Source: Haloprofundus marisrubri (GTDB taxonomy: Archaea > Halobacteriota > Halobacteria > Halobacteriales > Haloferacaceae). From it: a stretch of DNA of 64,000 bases. The notes under the pieces are model-generated. The model saw only the letters and a program-made list of their open reading frames with translations. It had not been told where the DNA came from and made no database searches. The stretch covers positions 60,815-124,814 of the forward strand of contig NZ_LOPU01000034.1 in assembly GCF_001469955.1 (NCBI RefSeq), given 5' to 3'. Below, piece after piece: positions 35,045 through 44,433 of this stretch. Positions within the stretch are counted from its first letter, which is position 1. Each line of letters opens with the position of its first letter. A program made the translations under genes and the position numbers.

Positions 35045-36574
35045 ATGTCCGAGGGACCGAACGAGGCTACGCAGACGGAGGGGTGGCAGTTCGAGGCGAT
35101 GTTCGACGACCCCACCTCGTTCATCGGCGTGTTGACGCCGGAAGGGCGACTCCGTCGAGTCAACGAGACGGCGTTGTCGTTCGGAGACGTCGACGCGGAG
35201 GCGGTGACGGGGAGTCTGTTCTGGGAGACGCCGTGGTGGCGTCACGACGAAACAGAAGCGGCAGCACTGAAAACACGGATATCGAAGGCCGCAGACGGGT
35301 CGTTCGTCCGCTTCGAGGCGACGAACGCCGGTGCCGACGGCGACGAGGTCCACCTCGACGTCTCGCTGCAACCGGTTCGAGACGACACCGGCGACGTCGT
35401 CGCCATCATCGCACAGGGGAGGGATATCACCGACCGGGTGCGTGCGCAGCAGGCGCTGGAACGCCGACAAGCGACGATAGAGACCCTCCACGACGTGGCA
35501 AGCGACCTCGAAACGAGCGACTCACCGACGGCGGTGTACGAACGAACCGTCACCGCCGCCGAGGAAGTGTTGGAGTTCGAGCGATGCTACATCGGCGTGT
35601 TGGAGGACGGCTTAGTCGTCCCACGAGCGCAGTCCTCGGGGTCGACCCGCGACGACGTTCGCACGATGCGACCCGACGAGGGACTCGTCGGCAAGACGCT
35701 CCGAAGCGGCGAGTCGTATCTCGTCCGCGACGTAACCACGAACGGCGACACGAAACCGACGCGGGAGACGTTCCGGTCGGGCATGAGCGTCCCACTCGGC
35801 GACCGGGCGGTGTTTCAGGCGGTCGCCACCGAACCGAATGCGTTCGACGAGTCGGACCTCGAACTGGCGGAGTTGCTGCTCTCACACGCCTCGGAGGCGC
35901 TCGTCCGCATCGAGACGGAGGCGACGCTCCGCCAACAGAACGAGCGACTCGACGAGTTCGCCTCCGTCGTCGCCCACGACCTCAGAAACCCGCTGAACGT
36001 CGTCTCCGGCAACATCGAACTGGCGCGAGAGACCGGCGACTTAGAGCGACTCGACGCCGCCGCGCGAGCGGTGCGACAGATGGACGACCTGCTGTCGAAA
36101 CTGCTGCACCTCGCACGGGCGGGTAAAGTCGTCGGCGAGACCGAACCCGTCTCGCTGTCGTCGGTCGCCGAGGCGGCGTGGTTCGGCATCGACGCGCCCG
36201 AGGCGACGCTGTCGATAGCGTCGAATCTCACCGTCGAAGCCGACGAAGCCCGGTTCAGACAGCTGTTGGAGAACCTGTTTCGGAACGCGGTGGAACACGG
36301 CTCGCCGGGCGACGACACCGACTCGGCGGTGACGATAACGGTCGGGCGACTGGAAGACCGGCCCGGCTTCTTCGTCGCCGACGACGGCCCCGGAATCCCC
36401 GCGGAACTGCGCGAAGAGGCGCTCGAACACGGCTTCTCGACGAGCGACGGGGGAACCGGTTTCGGCCTCTCTATCGTCTCGACTATCGCGGAGGCACACG
36501 ACTGGACAGTCGGTATCACCGAGAGCGAAGAGGGCGGCGCGCGCTTCGAGTTCGCGGGCGTGTTGGCCGCGTAA
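35045..36574 (+). CDS. PAS-GAF sensor histidine kinase
   Basis: 509 residues without membrane helices, so a cytoplasmic sensor. A PAS domain (about 15-135, ending VVAIIAQGRDITDR) is followed by a GAF domain (about 150-290, VASDLETSDSPTAVYERT to SEALVRIE). HisKA has the phospho-acceptor His311 in VVAHDLRNPLNVVSGNIELA. The HATPase domain has LENLFRNAVEHG (N box), VADDGPGIP (G1) and GGTGFGLSIVSTI (G2). The ligand and partner regulator are unknown; no response regulator is adjacent. Confidence 0.92.
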   Translation: MSEGPNEATQTEGWQFEAMFDDPTSFIGVLTPEGRLRRVNETALSFGDVDAEAVTGSLFWETPWWRHDETEAAALKTRISKAADGSFVRFEATNAGADGDEVHLDVSLQPVRDDTGDVVAIIAQGRDITDRVRAQQALERRQATIETLHDVASDLETSDSPTAVYERTVTAAEEVLEFERCYIGVLEDGLVVPRAQSSGSTRDDVRTMRPDEGLVGKTLRSGESYLVRDVTTNGDTKPTRETFRSGMSVPLGDRAVFQAVATEPNAFDESDLELAELLLSHASEALVRIETEATLRQQNERLDEFASVVAHDLRNPLNVVSGNIELARETGDLERLDAAARAVRQMDDLLSKLLHLARAGKVVGETEPVSLSSVAEAAWFGIDAPEATLSIASNLTVEADEARFRQLLENLFRNAVEHGSPGDDTDSAVTITVGRLEDRPGFFVADDGPGIPAELREEALEHGFSTSDGGTGFGLSIVSTIAEAHDWTVGITESEEGGARFEFAGVLAA

Positions 36575-36642
36575 AACGGCCGTTTTCGGGCGTGAGTAGA
36601 CTGGCTGAAAGAGAATCTGTTTTCGGGTGTTCGTTCGGCGAC

Positions 36643-37929
36643 TTACGTCCCGTGCTGCCAGCTACCCATGTACTCGCGTTGTTCGTCGGTGAGTTCGTCG
36701 TGGTCGACGCCCTCGGCGTCGAGTTTGATTTCGGCGACGCGACGGTCCAGTTCGTCGGGCACGTCGTGGACACCGGCGTCGTACTCGTCGCCGTTGTCGA
36801 CGAGTTCGCGGACACAGACGGCCTGCACGCCGAAGCTCTGGTCCATCACCTCGGCGGGGTGGCCCAGCGCGATGGGTGCGGCGAGGTTGACGAGGCGGCC
36901 CTCGGCGATGACGTTGAGGCGGCGGCCGTCGTCCATCTCGAACGCTTCGACGCCGTCTCGGGCCTCGTAACGGTCGACCGCGAGGTCGTCGAGGTCGTCG
37001 AGGTTCACTTCGATGTCGAAGTGGCCCGCGTTGGCGAGGAGAACCCCGTCTTTCATCTGCTCGAAATGCTCGCGGGTGACGACGTCGCGGTTGCCCGTCG
37101 TCGTGAGAATCACGTCGGCTTTCTCGGCGGCTTCGGCCATCGGCAGCACCTCGTAGCCCTCCATGTGCGCTTCGAGCGCGCGGCGGGGTTCGACTTCGGT
37201 GACGATGACGTTCGCGTTCTGTCCGGCGGCTTTCTTGGCGACGCCCTTCCCGCAGTAGCCGTAGCCGGCGACGACGACGTTCTTCGACGCCCACGAGAGG
37301 TTCGTCGTCATGGCGATGGTGGCGAGTGAGGACTCGCCAGTGCCGTGGATATTGTCGAACAAGCGTTTCATCGGCGTGTCGTTGACGGCGAAGATGGGGT
37401 ATTCGAGCGCGCCGTCTTCGTCCATCGCGCGCAGGCGGTGGACGCCCGTGGTGGTCTCCTCACAGCCGCCGACGATGGTCTCTATGAGTTCCGGATACTC
37501 CTCGTGGACGACTTTGACCATGTCCATCCCGTCGTCGACGGTGATGGTGGGTTCGTGGGCGACGACCGAGTGGATGGCCGCGTAGTAGTCCTCGTCGTCG
37601 ACGCCGCGGACGGCGTACGAGGAGATGTTCTCGTGGGCGTCGAGCGCCGCGCTCACGTCGTCGTGCGTCGACAGCGGGTTGCAGCCCGTGATGGCGACTT
37701 CCGCGCCGCCGTCGGCGAGCAGTTCGACGAGGTTCGCCGTCTTCGCTTCGACGTGCATCGCCATCCCGATAGTCTGTCCCGCGAAGGGTTTCTCGGCCTC
37801 GTACTCCTCGCGCAGGGCGGTGAGAATCGGCATGTGCTGCAGCGCCCAGTCCATCTTGCGTCGGCCCTCCGCGCGGGCGGCCTCGACGTCGTCGAGATGT
37901 TCGCTCACGGGAGCGTAACTCGTGCTCAT
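36643..37929 (-). CDS. ahcY: Adenosylhomocysteinase (S-adenosylhomocysteine hydrolase)
   Basis: 428 residues from ATG 37929. It splits SAH to adenosine and homocysteine, relieving product inhibition of methyltransferases such as RlmE and TrmG10. Motifs are GCNPLSTHDDV, the substrate region DDGMDMV and GGCEETTTGVHRL, the NAD Rossmann loop VVAGYGYCGKGVAKK, and the C-terminal HPAEVMDQSFG. The enzyme is complete. The adenosine-type deaminase at 39304-40593 could take the adenosine or act directly on SAH. Confidence 0.96.
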   Translation of the reverse strand: MSTSYAPVSEHLDDVEAARAEGRRKMDWALQHMPILTALREEYEAEKPFAGQTIGMAMHVEAKTANLVELLADGGAEVAITGCNPLSTHDDVSAALDAHENISSYAVRGVDDEDYYAAIHSVVAHEPTITVDDGMDMVKVVHEEYPELIETIVGGCEETTTGVHRLRAMDEDGALEYPIFAVNDTPMKRLFDNIHGTGESSLATIAMTTNLSWASKNVVVAGYGYCGKGVAKKAAGQNANVIVTEVEPRRALEAHMEGYEVLPMAEAAEKADVILTTTGNRDVVTREHFEQMKDGVLLANAGHFDIEVNLDDLDDLAVDRYEARDGVEAFEMDDGRRLNVIAEGRLVNLAAPIALGHPAEVMDQSFGVQAVCVRELVDNGDEYDAGVHDVPDELDRRVAEIKLDAEGVDHDELTDEQREYMGSWQHGT

Positions 37930-38112
37930 GGCTGGGGCTTTGCTCACCGCGCTCAAAACGGTACCGAAGGCGGTGACTCAGCGGGTGCCGAGCGTGGCGT
38001 CCGGAACCGAACTCGATGGGAGGTAAGCAGAAGGGGGACCGGAAAGCGAGAGGGGAGGACCGAGCCGTCAGCGAGAGTGGTCAGTGAGTCGAGTCGGTGG
38101 CTGTGGTGGTGC

Positions 38113-39156
38113 TTAGGCGTCGGCGGGCACCGTCGGCCCGTCTACTGCAGGCCCGTTGTCGAGTTCGGGCGAGTCGCCGCCGTTACCGTTTCCGTTTCCG
38201 TTGCTGCCCTTCTTTCCGTTCTGTCCGTTCTGTCCGTTCTCGTTCTTCTCGTCGGTCTCGTCGGTCTCGTCCGACTCGTCGTCTACGTTCTTACCGTTCG
38301 CGTTGCTCGGGTGGTCGTCGCCCTTCTCGGCGCCGTGACCGTTTCCGTTACCGACTTTCGACTGGTTGCCCCGGTCAGCGTTCTTGCCCTTGTCTGCGGG
38401 CGGGCCCGCGTGGTCGGGTCGCTTCTCGTCGGCTTTCCCGGGGTTGTTGCCGCGGACGAACTCGGAGACGACCTGTCCGATACCGCCCTCACCGTCGTCG
38501 CCGAGGACGCTCTGGACGAACGAGGAGACGCGCTGACCGAACGACATCGGTTCCTCGTCGGCGACAGTGAGGTTCGCCGTCGTCTCGACGGTGTCGTTGT
38601 CGGTGGTCGCCGTCACGGTGACCGTGACGTTCTCGTCGGGTTCCGGCAGCGAGACGCTGCCGTTCTCGCCGGTCGTGTACGTGCCGAGACCGGAGTAGTT
38701 ACCCTCGGCGGCGACGTCGACCGTCGCGTTCGGAACGGCGGTACCGTTGTCGGTCACTGACACCGTCGGTTCACCGCCGTCGTCCTGCGAGACGGAGACC
38801 GACAAGCCCTCGCTCGTCGACGGGGCGAGTTCGACCGATTCGGTCGTCTCCAAGGACCCGTACGTGACGTTCAGCGTCACGTTCGTGGGCGAGTCGGGTT
38901 CCGGCAGCACGACGCTGCCGTTCTCGCCGGTCGCGTACGTCCCTTCACCGGAGTAGTTGCCGTCGGCGGTCACGTTGACGGTGGCGTTCTGCACCGTCGT
39001 CGCGTTCTGTGTGACCGTGACCGTCACTTCCGTGTCGTCGTGTGCCACGTCTACGTCCAGCGGGGCGTCCGCTGCGAGCGCTCCCGCGACGCCCGGCGCG
39101 AACGCCGTGCAGAGGAGAACTAACGCAAACGTGAGAGTCACTTTACTTGAACTCAT
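38113..39156 (-). CDS. Secreted protein with two Ig-like/carboxypeptidase-regulatory repeats
   Basis: 347 residues from ATG 39156. A Sec-type signal peptide (KVTLTFALVLLCTAFAPGVAGALA) precedes two similar beta-domains, each with NATVxV-AxGNYSGxGTYxTGENGSVxLPEPD (about residues 40-95 and 110-165). Several N-x-S/T sites could be glycosylated. The second half is a low-complexity, Asn/Gly/Asp/Lys-rich tail with no anchor, so it is probably released or held by charge at the surface. Function is unknown. Confidence 0.7.
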   Translation of the reverse strand: MSSSKVTLTFALVLLCTAFAPGVAGALAADAPLDVDVAHDDTEVTVTVTQNATTVQNATVNVTADGNYSGEGTYATGENGSVVLPEPDSPTNVTLNVTYGSLETTESVELAPSTSEGLSVSVSQDDGGEPTVSVTDNGTAVPNATVDVAAEGNYSGLGTYTTGENGSVSLPEPDENVTVTVTATTDNDTVETTANLTVADEEPMSFGQRVSSFVQSVLGDDGEGGIGQVVSEFVRGNNPGKADEKRPDHAGPPADKGKNADRGNQSKVGNGNGHGAEKGDDHPSNANGKNVDDESDETDETDEKNENGQNGQNGKKGSNGNGNGNGGDSPELDNGPAVDGPTVPADA

Positions 39157-39303
39157 CAACGTGCCCGACATCAGAGTGGTAGATAAAGGGGGCCTGTCGT
39201 TCACCCGGTTCGGTTCGTTGAAAACGGCCGAGAATCGTTTATAACCGTTCAAACGACTTTCTAAGGCGCTGATTTTTCACTAGAAGATGAATGTCACGAA
39301 CGC

Positions 39304-40593
39304 TTAGGTGGCTCGGTCGAGCGCCGCCCGCGCGTGTTCGGCCGCACGGCGAATCACCGCCGCTTCGTCGAGCGTAAGCACCTCTCGGTCCCGCATCAGC
39401 AGCTCACCGTCGCAGACGGTGTGTCGGACGTCCGACCCACGAACCGCGTACGCGAGGTGGCTCACAGGGTCGTGCGCGGGCGTCAGATGTGGGGCGTCGA
39501 AGTCGACGACGACGACGTCGGCGTTCGCCCCCGCTTCGAGGCGGCCCGAGTCGAATCCGAGCGCATCTGCTCCGCCGCGGGTCGCCATCTCGACGACCGT
39601 CTCGGCGGCGACGGCGCTGGCGTCGTCGGCGGCGAGTTTGCCGACCATCGCCGCGTCGCGCATCTCGTCGAACAGGTCGAGGTCGTTGTTCGACGCCGCG
39701 CCGTCGGTGCCCAGTCCCACCGAGACGCCTGCGTCGAGCATCTGCTGGACGGGCGCAATACCCGAAGCGAGTTTCATGTTCGACGCCGGGCAGTGGATGA
39801 CGCTCGTCCCCCGTTCGGCGAGCAGTTCTATCTCCGTGTCGTCGACGTGGACGCCGTGGGCCAAGAAATCAGATTCGCCGAGCATCCCGAGGTCGTCGGC
39901 GTATTTCAGGGGTCGCTCGCCGCGGTCGTCGACGATGGGGTCGACTTCCTCGGTCGTTTCGTTGCCGTGGTAGTGGACGGGAATCCCGAGTTCGCGGGCG
40001 CGGGCGACCGATTCATGCAGTTCGTCTTCGCTCACGGTGGTGAGACTGTGCGGCATGTACGCCGTCGACACTCTGCCTCCCGCCGCGCCGTCGAACTCGG
40101 CGGCGACGTCGAGGCTCTCGTCGATGTCGGCTTGCGCCGCTTCGTCGTCCTTGCCGACGGTGACGACGCCGTGGCCGAGTCGGGCGCGCAGTCCCGCCTC
40201 TTCGACGACGTCGACGATTTCGGGGACGTGAAAGTACATGTCGGCGAACCCGGTCGTCCCCGAGCGAATCATCTCCACCATCGCCAGTTCCGCGCCGACG
40301 CGCACGTCGTCGGCGGTGAACGCGCCTTCGACCGGCCAGATATCCTCTCTGAGCCACGTTTCGAGGGGTTTGTCGTCGGCGACGCCGCGAAGCAGCGTCA
40401 TCGGGACGTGCGTGTGCGCGTTGACGAGACCGGGCATCACGAGGCCGCCCTCGGCGTCGAGGGTCTCGTCTCCCTCGTCGGTGTCGCCGACGGCGAGAAT
40501 CTCGCCCGACTCGGTGTCGACGAGTACGTCGCCACGTTCGACCGACAAGTCGGGAAGCAGCACCTCGCCACCGGTAATCTGGAGCGTCGTCAT
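39304..40593 (-). CDS. 5'-deoxyadenosine / MTA / SAH deaminase-type amidohydrolase
   Basis: 429 residues from ATG 40593; open sequence further upstream is non-coding. Amidohydrolase barrel with VNAHTHVPMTLLRG (metal HxH), PVHYHGNETTEE (metal His and catalytic Glu), FLAHGVHVDD, IHCPASNMKLASG and GTDGAASNNDLDLF (catalytic Asp). This set defines the MTA/SAH/5'-deoxyadenosine deaminase family, which converts the adenine base to hypoxanthine. With ahcY 1.4 kb away, a role in SAH and radical-SAM by-product disposal is likely. Confidence 0.9.
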   Translation of the reverse strand: MTTLQITGGEVLLPDLSVERGDVLVDTESGEILAVGDTDEGDETLDAEGGLVMPGLVNAHTHVPMTLLRGVADDKPLETWLREDIWPVEGAFTADDVRVGAELAMVEMIRSGTTGFADMYFHVPEIVDVVEEAGLRARLGHGVVTVGKDDEAAQADIDESLDVAAEFDGAAGGRVSTAYMPHSLTTVSEDELHESVARARELGIPVHYHGNETTEEVDPIVDDRGERPLKYADDLGMLGESDFLAHGVHVDDTEIELLAERGTSVIHCPASNMKLASGIAPVQQMLDAGVSVGLGTDGAASNNDLDLFDEMRDAAMVGKLAADDASAVAAETVVEMATRGGADALGFDSGRLEAGANADVVVVDFDAPHLTPAHDPVSHLAYAVRGSDVRHTVCDGELLMRDREVLTLDEAAVIRRAAEHARAALDRAT

Positions 40594-40716
40594 GGCCCAC
40601 GGTACACCGGAGGCGACCAAAGGCGGTCCGGTTCCGTGGACGGAATCGCTCACCTCGGAGGTGAAAGAAAGTGTCTGCGGGATACACTTATCAGATGGGG
40701 TGATTGATATCTCGGT

Positions 40717-41103
40717 ATGGCTGTCACAGCCTCCCCGCTTCGACGACTCGTCGTCGGTGACGAGGACGCCGTCGAGTGGCTTGCCCTCATCCCCCTCCTC
40801 TTTACCGCCGAGTGTATGGGCGTCGTCGTCTGCCGGATGCTCGGCTTGTTCCCGCTGGTGGTGGTCCCCGGTGCGGTGGTCACGCTGGCGTTGATGGTCG
40901 TCCCCTCGGCGCTGAGCGCGGCCAACGGCGGCGGTCTGTTCGGAAGCGTCGTCCTCGGTCTCGCACCCGTCTCCGGTCTCCAGTTGGCGCTGAGCGGCGA
41001 GGCACCGCTCGGTATCGACGTCGCAACGATGGCGAGCGTCGGCGTCGTCGCCGGCATCGGTCTCGGCGCAGTCGGATTCGTCGTCGGCGCGGCGCGGCGG
41101 TGA
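40717..41103 (+). CDS. Small multi-pass membrane protein
   Basis: 128 residues with about four hydrophobic helices and Gly/Ala-rich loops ([18 protein letters not shown]). No recognisable motif. It is upstream of hisG on the same strand (59 nt gap) and may share its promoter, but a functional link is not suggested by the sequence. Confidence 0.7.
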   Translation: MAVTASPLRRLVVGDEDAVEWLALIPLLFTAECMGVVVCRMLGLFPLVVVPGAVVTLALMVVPSALSAANGGGLFGSVVLGLAPVSGLQLALSGEAPLGIDVATMASVGVVAGIGLGAVGFVVGAARR

Positions 41104-41162
41104 CCGGTCGACTCCGTGAGAGAGAGGGAAAGACAGTTCTCCTGCGCCCACGAGCATCCGGT

Positions 41163-42026
41163 ATGCGAATCGCCGTGCCCAACAAGGGCCGCTTGCACGA
41201 CCCGTCGATGGACCTGTTGGAACGCGCCGGACTCCACGTCGAGAACGGCGCGGCCCGGAAACTGTACGCCGAGACGGTCGACCCCGAGGTGACCGTCCTG
41301 TTCGTCCGCGCCGCCGACATCCCCGGTTACGTCCGCGACGGGGCCGCCGACATGGGAATCACCGGCCTCGACCAAGTTCGAGAGTCGGGCCACGAACTCT
41401 CCGAACTCCTCGATTTGGGCTTCGGGAAATGTCGACTCGTGCTCGCCGCCCCCGAGGACGGCGAGATTCACTCCGTCAGCGACATCGAAGGCAAGACCGT
41501 CGCCACCGAGTTTCCGCACGTCACCCGCGAGTTCTTCGCGGCGCGTGAGGTCGACGCCGACGTGGTCGAAGTGACCGGCGCGACGGAACTTACTCCACAC
41601 GTCGAGATGGCCGACGCCATCGTCGACATCACGAGCACCGGGACGACGCTGCGGGTGAACCGTCTCGCCGTCGTCGAAGAGGTACTGGCGAGTTCGGTTC
41701 GAGTGTTCGCTCGTCCCGACGTGGTCGACGACGAGAAGGTCCAGCAGGTGACGACGGCGTTCGATTCGGTGTTGGCCGCCGACGGGAAGCGCTATCTGAT
41801 GATGAACGCGCCGAAGTCGCGGTTGGACGAGGTACGCGACGTGATTCCGGGAATGGGCGGGCCGACCGTGATGGATATCGCGGGTGCGGAGGCTGACGGC
41901 GACGACGCCACCGTCGCGGTCCACGTCGTCGTCGACGAACGCAAAGTGTTCGAGACTATCGGCAATCTCCGCGAAGTCGGTGCGTCCGACATTCTCGTCA
42001 CCGAAATCGAGCGTCTGGTAGAGTAA
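41163..42026 (+). CDS. hisG: ATP phosphoribosyltransferase, long form (HisG)
   Basis: 287 residues from ATG 41163. First enzyme of histidine biosynthesis (ATP + PRPP). The start [46 protein letters not shown] and the PRPP-binding [16 protein letters not shown] are typical. A C-terminal regulatory domain of about 75 residues ([26 protein letters not shown] onward) makes it the long, histidine-feedback-inhibited form that does not need HisZ. No other his genes are adjacent. Confidence 0.96.
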   Translation: MRIAVPNKGRLHDPSMDLLERAGLHVENGAARKLYAETVDPEVTVLFVRAADIPGYVRDGAADMGITGLDQVRESGHELSELLDLGFGKCRLVLAAPEDGEIHSVSDIEGKTVATEFPHVTREFFAAREVDADVVEVTGATELTPHVEMADAIVDITSTGTTLRVNRLAVVEEVLASSVRVFARPDVVDDEKVQQVTTAFDSVLAADGKRYLMMNAPKSRLDEVRDVIPGMGGPTVMDIAGAEADGDDATVAVHVVVDERKVFETIGNLREVGASDILVTEIERLVE

Positions 42027-42048
42027 CGCGGCCAAAGAAGAATTCCAT

Positions 42049-43044
42049 TCAGCGCCGCCGCAGGTCGGGTTCGGTGAGTCCCGAGTAGAGTACGACCTGT
42101 CCGTAGCGTCGCTTCGCCCACGCCGCGACGACCAGACACCCGAGCGAGAGCGCCGAGACGCCGAGCAGTCCCGCCTCGGGGCCGAACGCGCCGCCGGTGT
42201 AGAGCGCGGGACCGTGGTGGTTCAACACCAGAAGCGACGCCGCCGGGTCGACGCCGGTGACGGGCAATCCAAAGACCGGCCCCTGAAACAGGTTCCACGA
42301 GACGTGAAACCCGACCGGGAGCGCGATTTCGCCGGTGAGAACGTACGCGAACGCGAGGAGAACGCCCGCGAACGCCACGCCGAGCGTGCTGAGTATCGTC
42401 GCGTTCGGGTTGACCGCGTGCAAGAGTGCGAAGAGGGCCGCCGAGGCGACGATTGCGCCGCCGACGGCTCTGTCGGCGTCGAAGTCGGCGTGGCCGAACA
42501 GCCCTTCGGCGAGGTTCGTGACGACGTAGCCGCGAAACAGCAACTCCTCGTGGAAGCCGACGAAGACGACGAATGCGACCGACAACAGTAGTTGTGGGAG
42601 CAACGCCGACAGCGGTGCGCTGAGCACACCCTCGACGCTCACCCATCCGGCGGCGTACTCGACGAGAAAGACGAGCGTCATCAGCGCCGACCCGAGGCCG
42701 AACCCGACGCCGAGGTCGGTCCACCAGTCGCCGTCGACGTGGAGGCCGAAGTCGGCGAAGTAGCGCCGGTCGAGAAACGTGCCGCTGAAGGAGACGGCCG
42801 CGATGGTCGCCGTGCCCAACAGCACGAGCGGTGCGAACTCCGAGACGAGTACGGCACCCTCGCCGAGGGCGGGGTCGGCCCCATCGCCGGGTGTGGCGAA
42901 CGCGACGAAGACGAACCACCCGGTGAGCGTCAGCGCTCCGACGAGAAGTGACGTCGCCACGATACGCCACGGCGCGCGCAGGCGTCGCTCGTCGAGGTTC
43001 CACAGCACTTTCGGGACGATACCGTTCACCGGGCGCTCACCCAC
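42049..43044 (-). CDS. CPBP-family intramembrane glutamic endopeptidase
   Basis: 331 residues, GTG start, about eight membrane helices. The three catalytic blocks are FHEELLFRGYVVTNLAEGLFG (EExxxR), FALLHAVNP (His) and FHVSWN (His/Asn). Family members cleave prenyl-modified or other membrane proteins, as in Rce1 and the bacterial Abi proteins. The substrate is unknown. It is tail-to-tail with hisG (22 nt). Confidence 0.9.
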   Translation of the reverse strand: MGERPVNGIVPKVLWNLDERRLRAPWRIVATSLLVGALTLTGWFVFVAFATPGDGADPALGEGAVLVSEFAPLVLLGTATIAAVSFSGTFLDRRYFADFGLHVDGDWWTDLGVGFGLGSALMTLVFLVEYAAGWVSVEGVLSAPLSALLPQLLLSVAFVVFVGFHEELLFRGYVVTNLAEGLFGHADFDADRAVGGAIVASAALFALLHAVNPNATILSTLGVAFAGVLLAFAYVLTGEIALPVGFHVSWNLFQGPVFGLPVTGVDPAASLLVLNHHGPALYTGGAFGPEAGLLGVSALSLGCLVVAAWAKRRYGQVVLYSGLTEPDLRRR

Positions 43045-43120
43045 CCGGGACCGACCGACGGTGAGGCGGTCGCAGGCGTCTGCGACCGTACCCCCGCGGA
43101 CGAACAGCGCGTCGAACGAC

Positions 43121-43143
43121 GAAGAACGTCCATATCGTTCTTC
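43121..43143. promoter_or_regulatory. Inverted repeat in the 226-bp gap upstream of the CPBP gene
   Basis: GAAGAACG and CGTTCTTC (8-bp perfect arms) flank TCCATAT. It may be an operator or a terminator-like hairpin; the adjacent ACGAACG at about 43151 partly repeats one arm. Confidence 0.4.
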
Positions 43144-43270
43144 TACTCACGAACGTCCTACTTGTATCTATCCGTCGTCGAACAAGCAGTTCTCGGCGGT
43201 CGAAACGCGTCAAACAGTGTTGTGAACCGCTGAGACGCTGTGCGTTCGTTCCTTTCGAGCCGACCGCCGA

Positions 43271-43642
43271 TTAGCCGGGCGCGCTCTGCCAGAGCGCGAG
43301 CAGGCTGAAGACGAGCGCACCGAGGATGATGGTGACGACGAGGTGGATGGCCACGACGTACAGCGTCAGTCGCCACGGCCGGTCGTAGAGGTACTTTATC
43401 AGCGCGGCGTCGGCGGCGAGAGCGAGCGGCAGCGCCAGCGCCGCCGAGACGCCGAACGTCGTCGACAGCACCGCGATACCTGCCGGGAGCGGACCGACGC
43501 CGAAGGCGTTTCTGATGGCGACGTCGCCGAGAACGTTGCGCGCGGCGATGTGCGCCGTGACCGAGAGAAACAGCGCGAACAGACCGACGGTGCCGGCGAT
43601 AGCGACCGGACTCCCGACTGTCGTCTGCAACGGAACGACCAT
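43271..43642 (-). CDS. Membrane protein, DUF7473-like
   Basis: 123 residues from ATG 43642; the frame upstream is antisense to the next small gene. Four hydrophobic helices, with IAARNVLGDVAIRNAFGVGPLPAG and ADAALIKYLYDRPWR as polar marks between helices, match short haloarchaeal membrane proteins of unknown function. It starts only 24 nt from the divergent gene at 43667, so their promoters must overlap. Confidence 0.72.
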   Translation of the reverse strand: MVVPLQTTVGSPVAIAGTVGLFALFLSVTAHIAARNVLGDVAIRNAFGVGPLPAGIAVLSTTFGVSAALALPLALAADAALIKYLYDRPWRLTLYVVAIHLVVTIILGALVFSLLALWQSAPG

Positions 43643-43666
43643 GCCGACGCTTCGGACCCCGACCGT

Positions 43667-43837
43667 ATGGTGTTTTCCGAACACGACGGCTACACGCTCG
43701 TCGTCAAGCGCGAGCCCTATGGTCGGAACTGCGAGGAGTGCCCGCACGGGCCGTACATCTATCAGGTGAGCGAAGAGAAAATGCCGAACGGCGAGCGTCG
43801 AACGCGATGGACGCTCATCGGCCGCGTCGAGGAGTAA
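43667..43837 (+). CDS. 56-residue zinc-like micro-protein
   Basis: ATG 43667 to TAA 43837. Sequence landmarks are HDGYTLVVKREPYGRNCEECPHGPYIYQVSE, with C22-x-x-C25 followed by PHGPYIY, and RTRWTLIGRV near the end. The C..CPHGPY.Y pattern is seen in small phage/archaeal proteins with a presumed zinc site. It ends one base before the TBP stop codon on the other strand. Function is unknown. Confidence 0.7.
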   Translation: MVFSEHDGYTLVVKREPYGRNCEECPHGPYIYQVSEEKMPNGERRTRWTLIGRVEE

Positions 43838-44398
43838 TCAGTCGAGGAGGCCGAGTTCGGAGAGACGGCTGACGATTTTGTCGACGGCGTGTTCGGCGTC
43901 GACCGGTTGCTTGCCGCCCGTGATGACGAGTTTGCCGGAACCGAACAGCAAGGCGACGACTTTCGGTTCGTCGAGACGGTAGACGAGACCCGGGAACTGC
44001 TCGGGTTCGTACTCGATGTTTTCGAGACCGAGACCGATGGCGATAGCGTTGAGGTTGAGGTTCCGCCCGAGGTCGGCGCTCGTGACGATGTTCTGGACGG
44101 TTATCTCGGGGTCGTCGTCGACGGGAATCTGGAGTTCGCGGAGTTTGTCGAAGACGATACCCAGACTCTCGTGGACGTCGTCGGTCGATTTCGCACCGGT
44201 GCAGACGATTTTGCCGGACCGAAAGATGAGCGCCGCCGACTTCGGGTTCTGGGTGCGGTAGACGAGACCCGGGAACTGTTCGGGGTCGTAGTCCGCACCT
44301 TCGAGGTCCATCGCGACGCTCTGAAGGTCGAGTTCCTGCCCGATTCCCGTGGAAGCGACCACGTTCTCGATGTTGATGGTGTCCTTGGGGTCACTCAT
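43838..44398 (-). CDS. tbp: TATA-box-binding protein
   Basis: 186 residues with the two imperfect direct repeats of the TBP saddle (about 9-95 and 100-184), each carrying VASTxxG, ExxPGLVYR and SGKxVxTG-type blocks (YDPEQFPGLVYRTQNPKSAALIFRSGKIVCTGAK; YEPEQFPGLVYRLDEPKVVALLFGSGKLVITGGK). It recruits TFB and RNA polymerase. Haloarchaea often have several TBPs; which one this is cannot be said. Its upstream region holds three TATA-like elements. Confidence 0.97.
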   Translation of the reverse strand: MSDPKDTINIENVVASTGIGQELDLQSVAMDLEGADYDPEQFPGLVYRTQNPKSAALIFRSGKIVCTGAKSTDDVHESLGIVFDKLRELQIPVDDDPEITVQNIVTSADLGRNLNLNAIAIGLGLENIEYEPEQFPGLVYRLDEPKVVALLFGSGKLVITGGKQPVDAEHAVDKIVSRLSELGLLD

Positions 44399-44404
44399 GG
44401 AGCG

Positions 44405-44433
44405 ATTTAAGTATCGTATTTAAGGTTTAAAAA
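44405..44433 (-). promoter_or_regulatory. Stacked TATA-like elements upstream of tbp
   Basis: Read on the plus strand: ATTTAA at 44405-44410, ATTTAA at 44418-44423 and TTTAAAAA at 44426-44433, centred about 10, 22 and 31 nt before the tbp start. The distal box is at the normal TATA distance for a leaderless transcript; the nearer two could be TBP sites used for self-repression. Confidence 0.6.
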
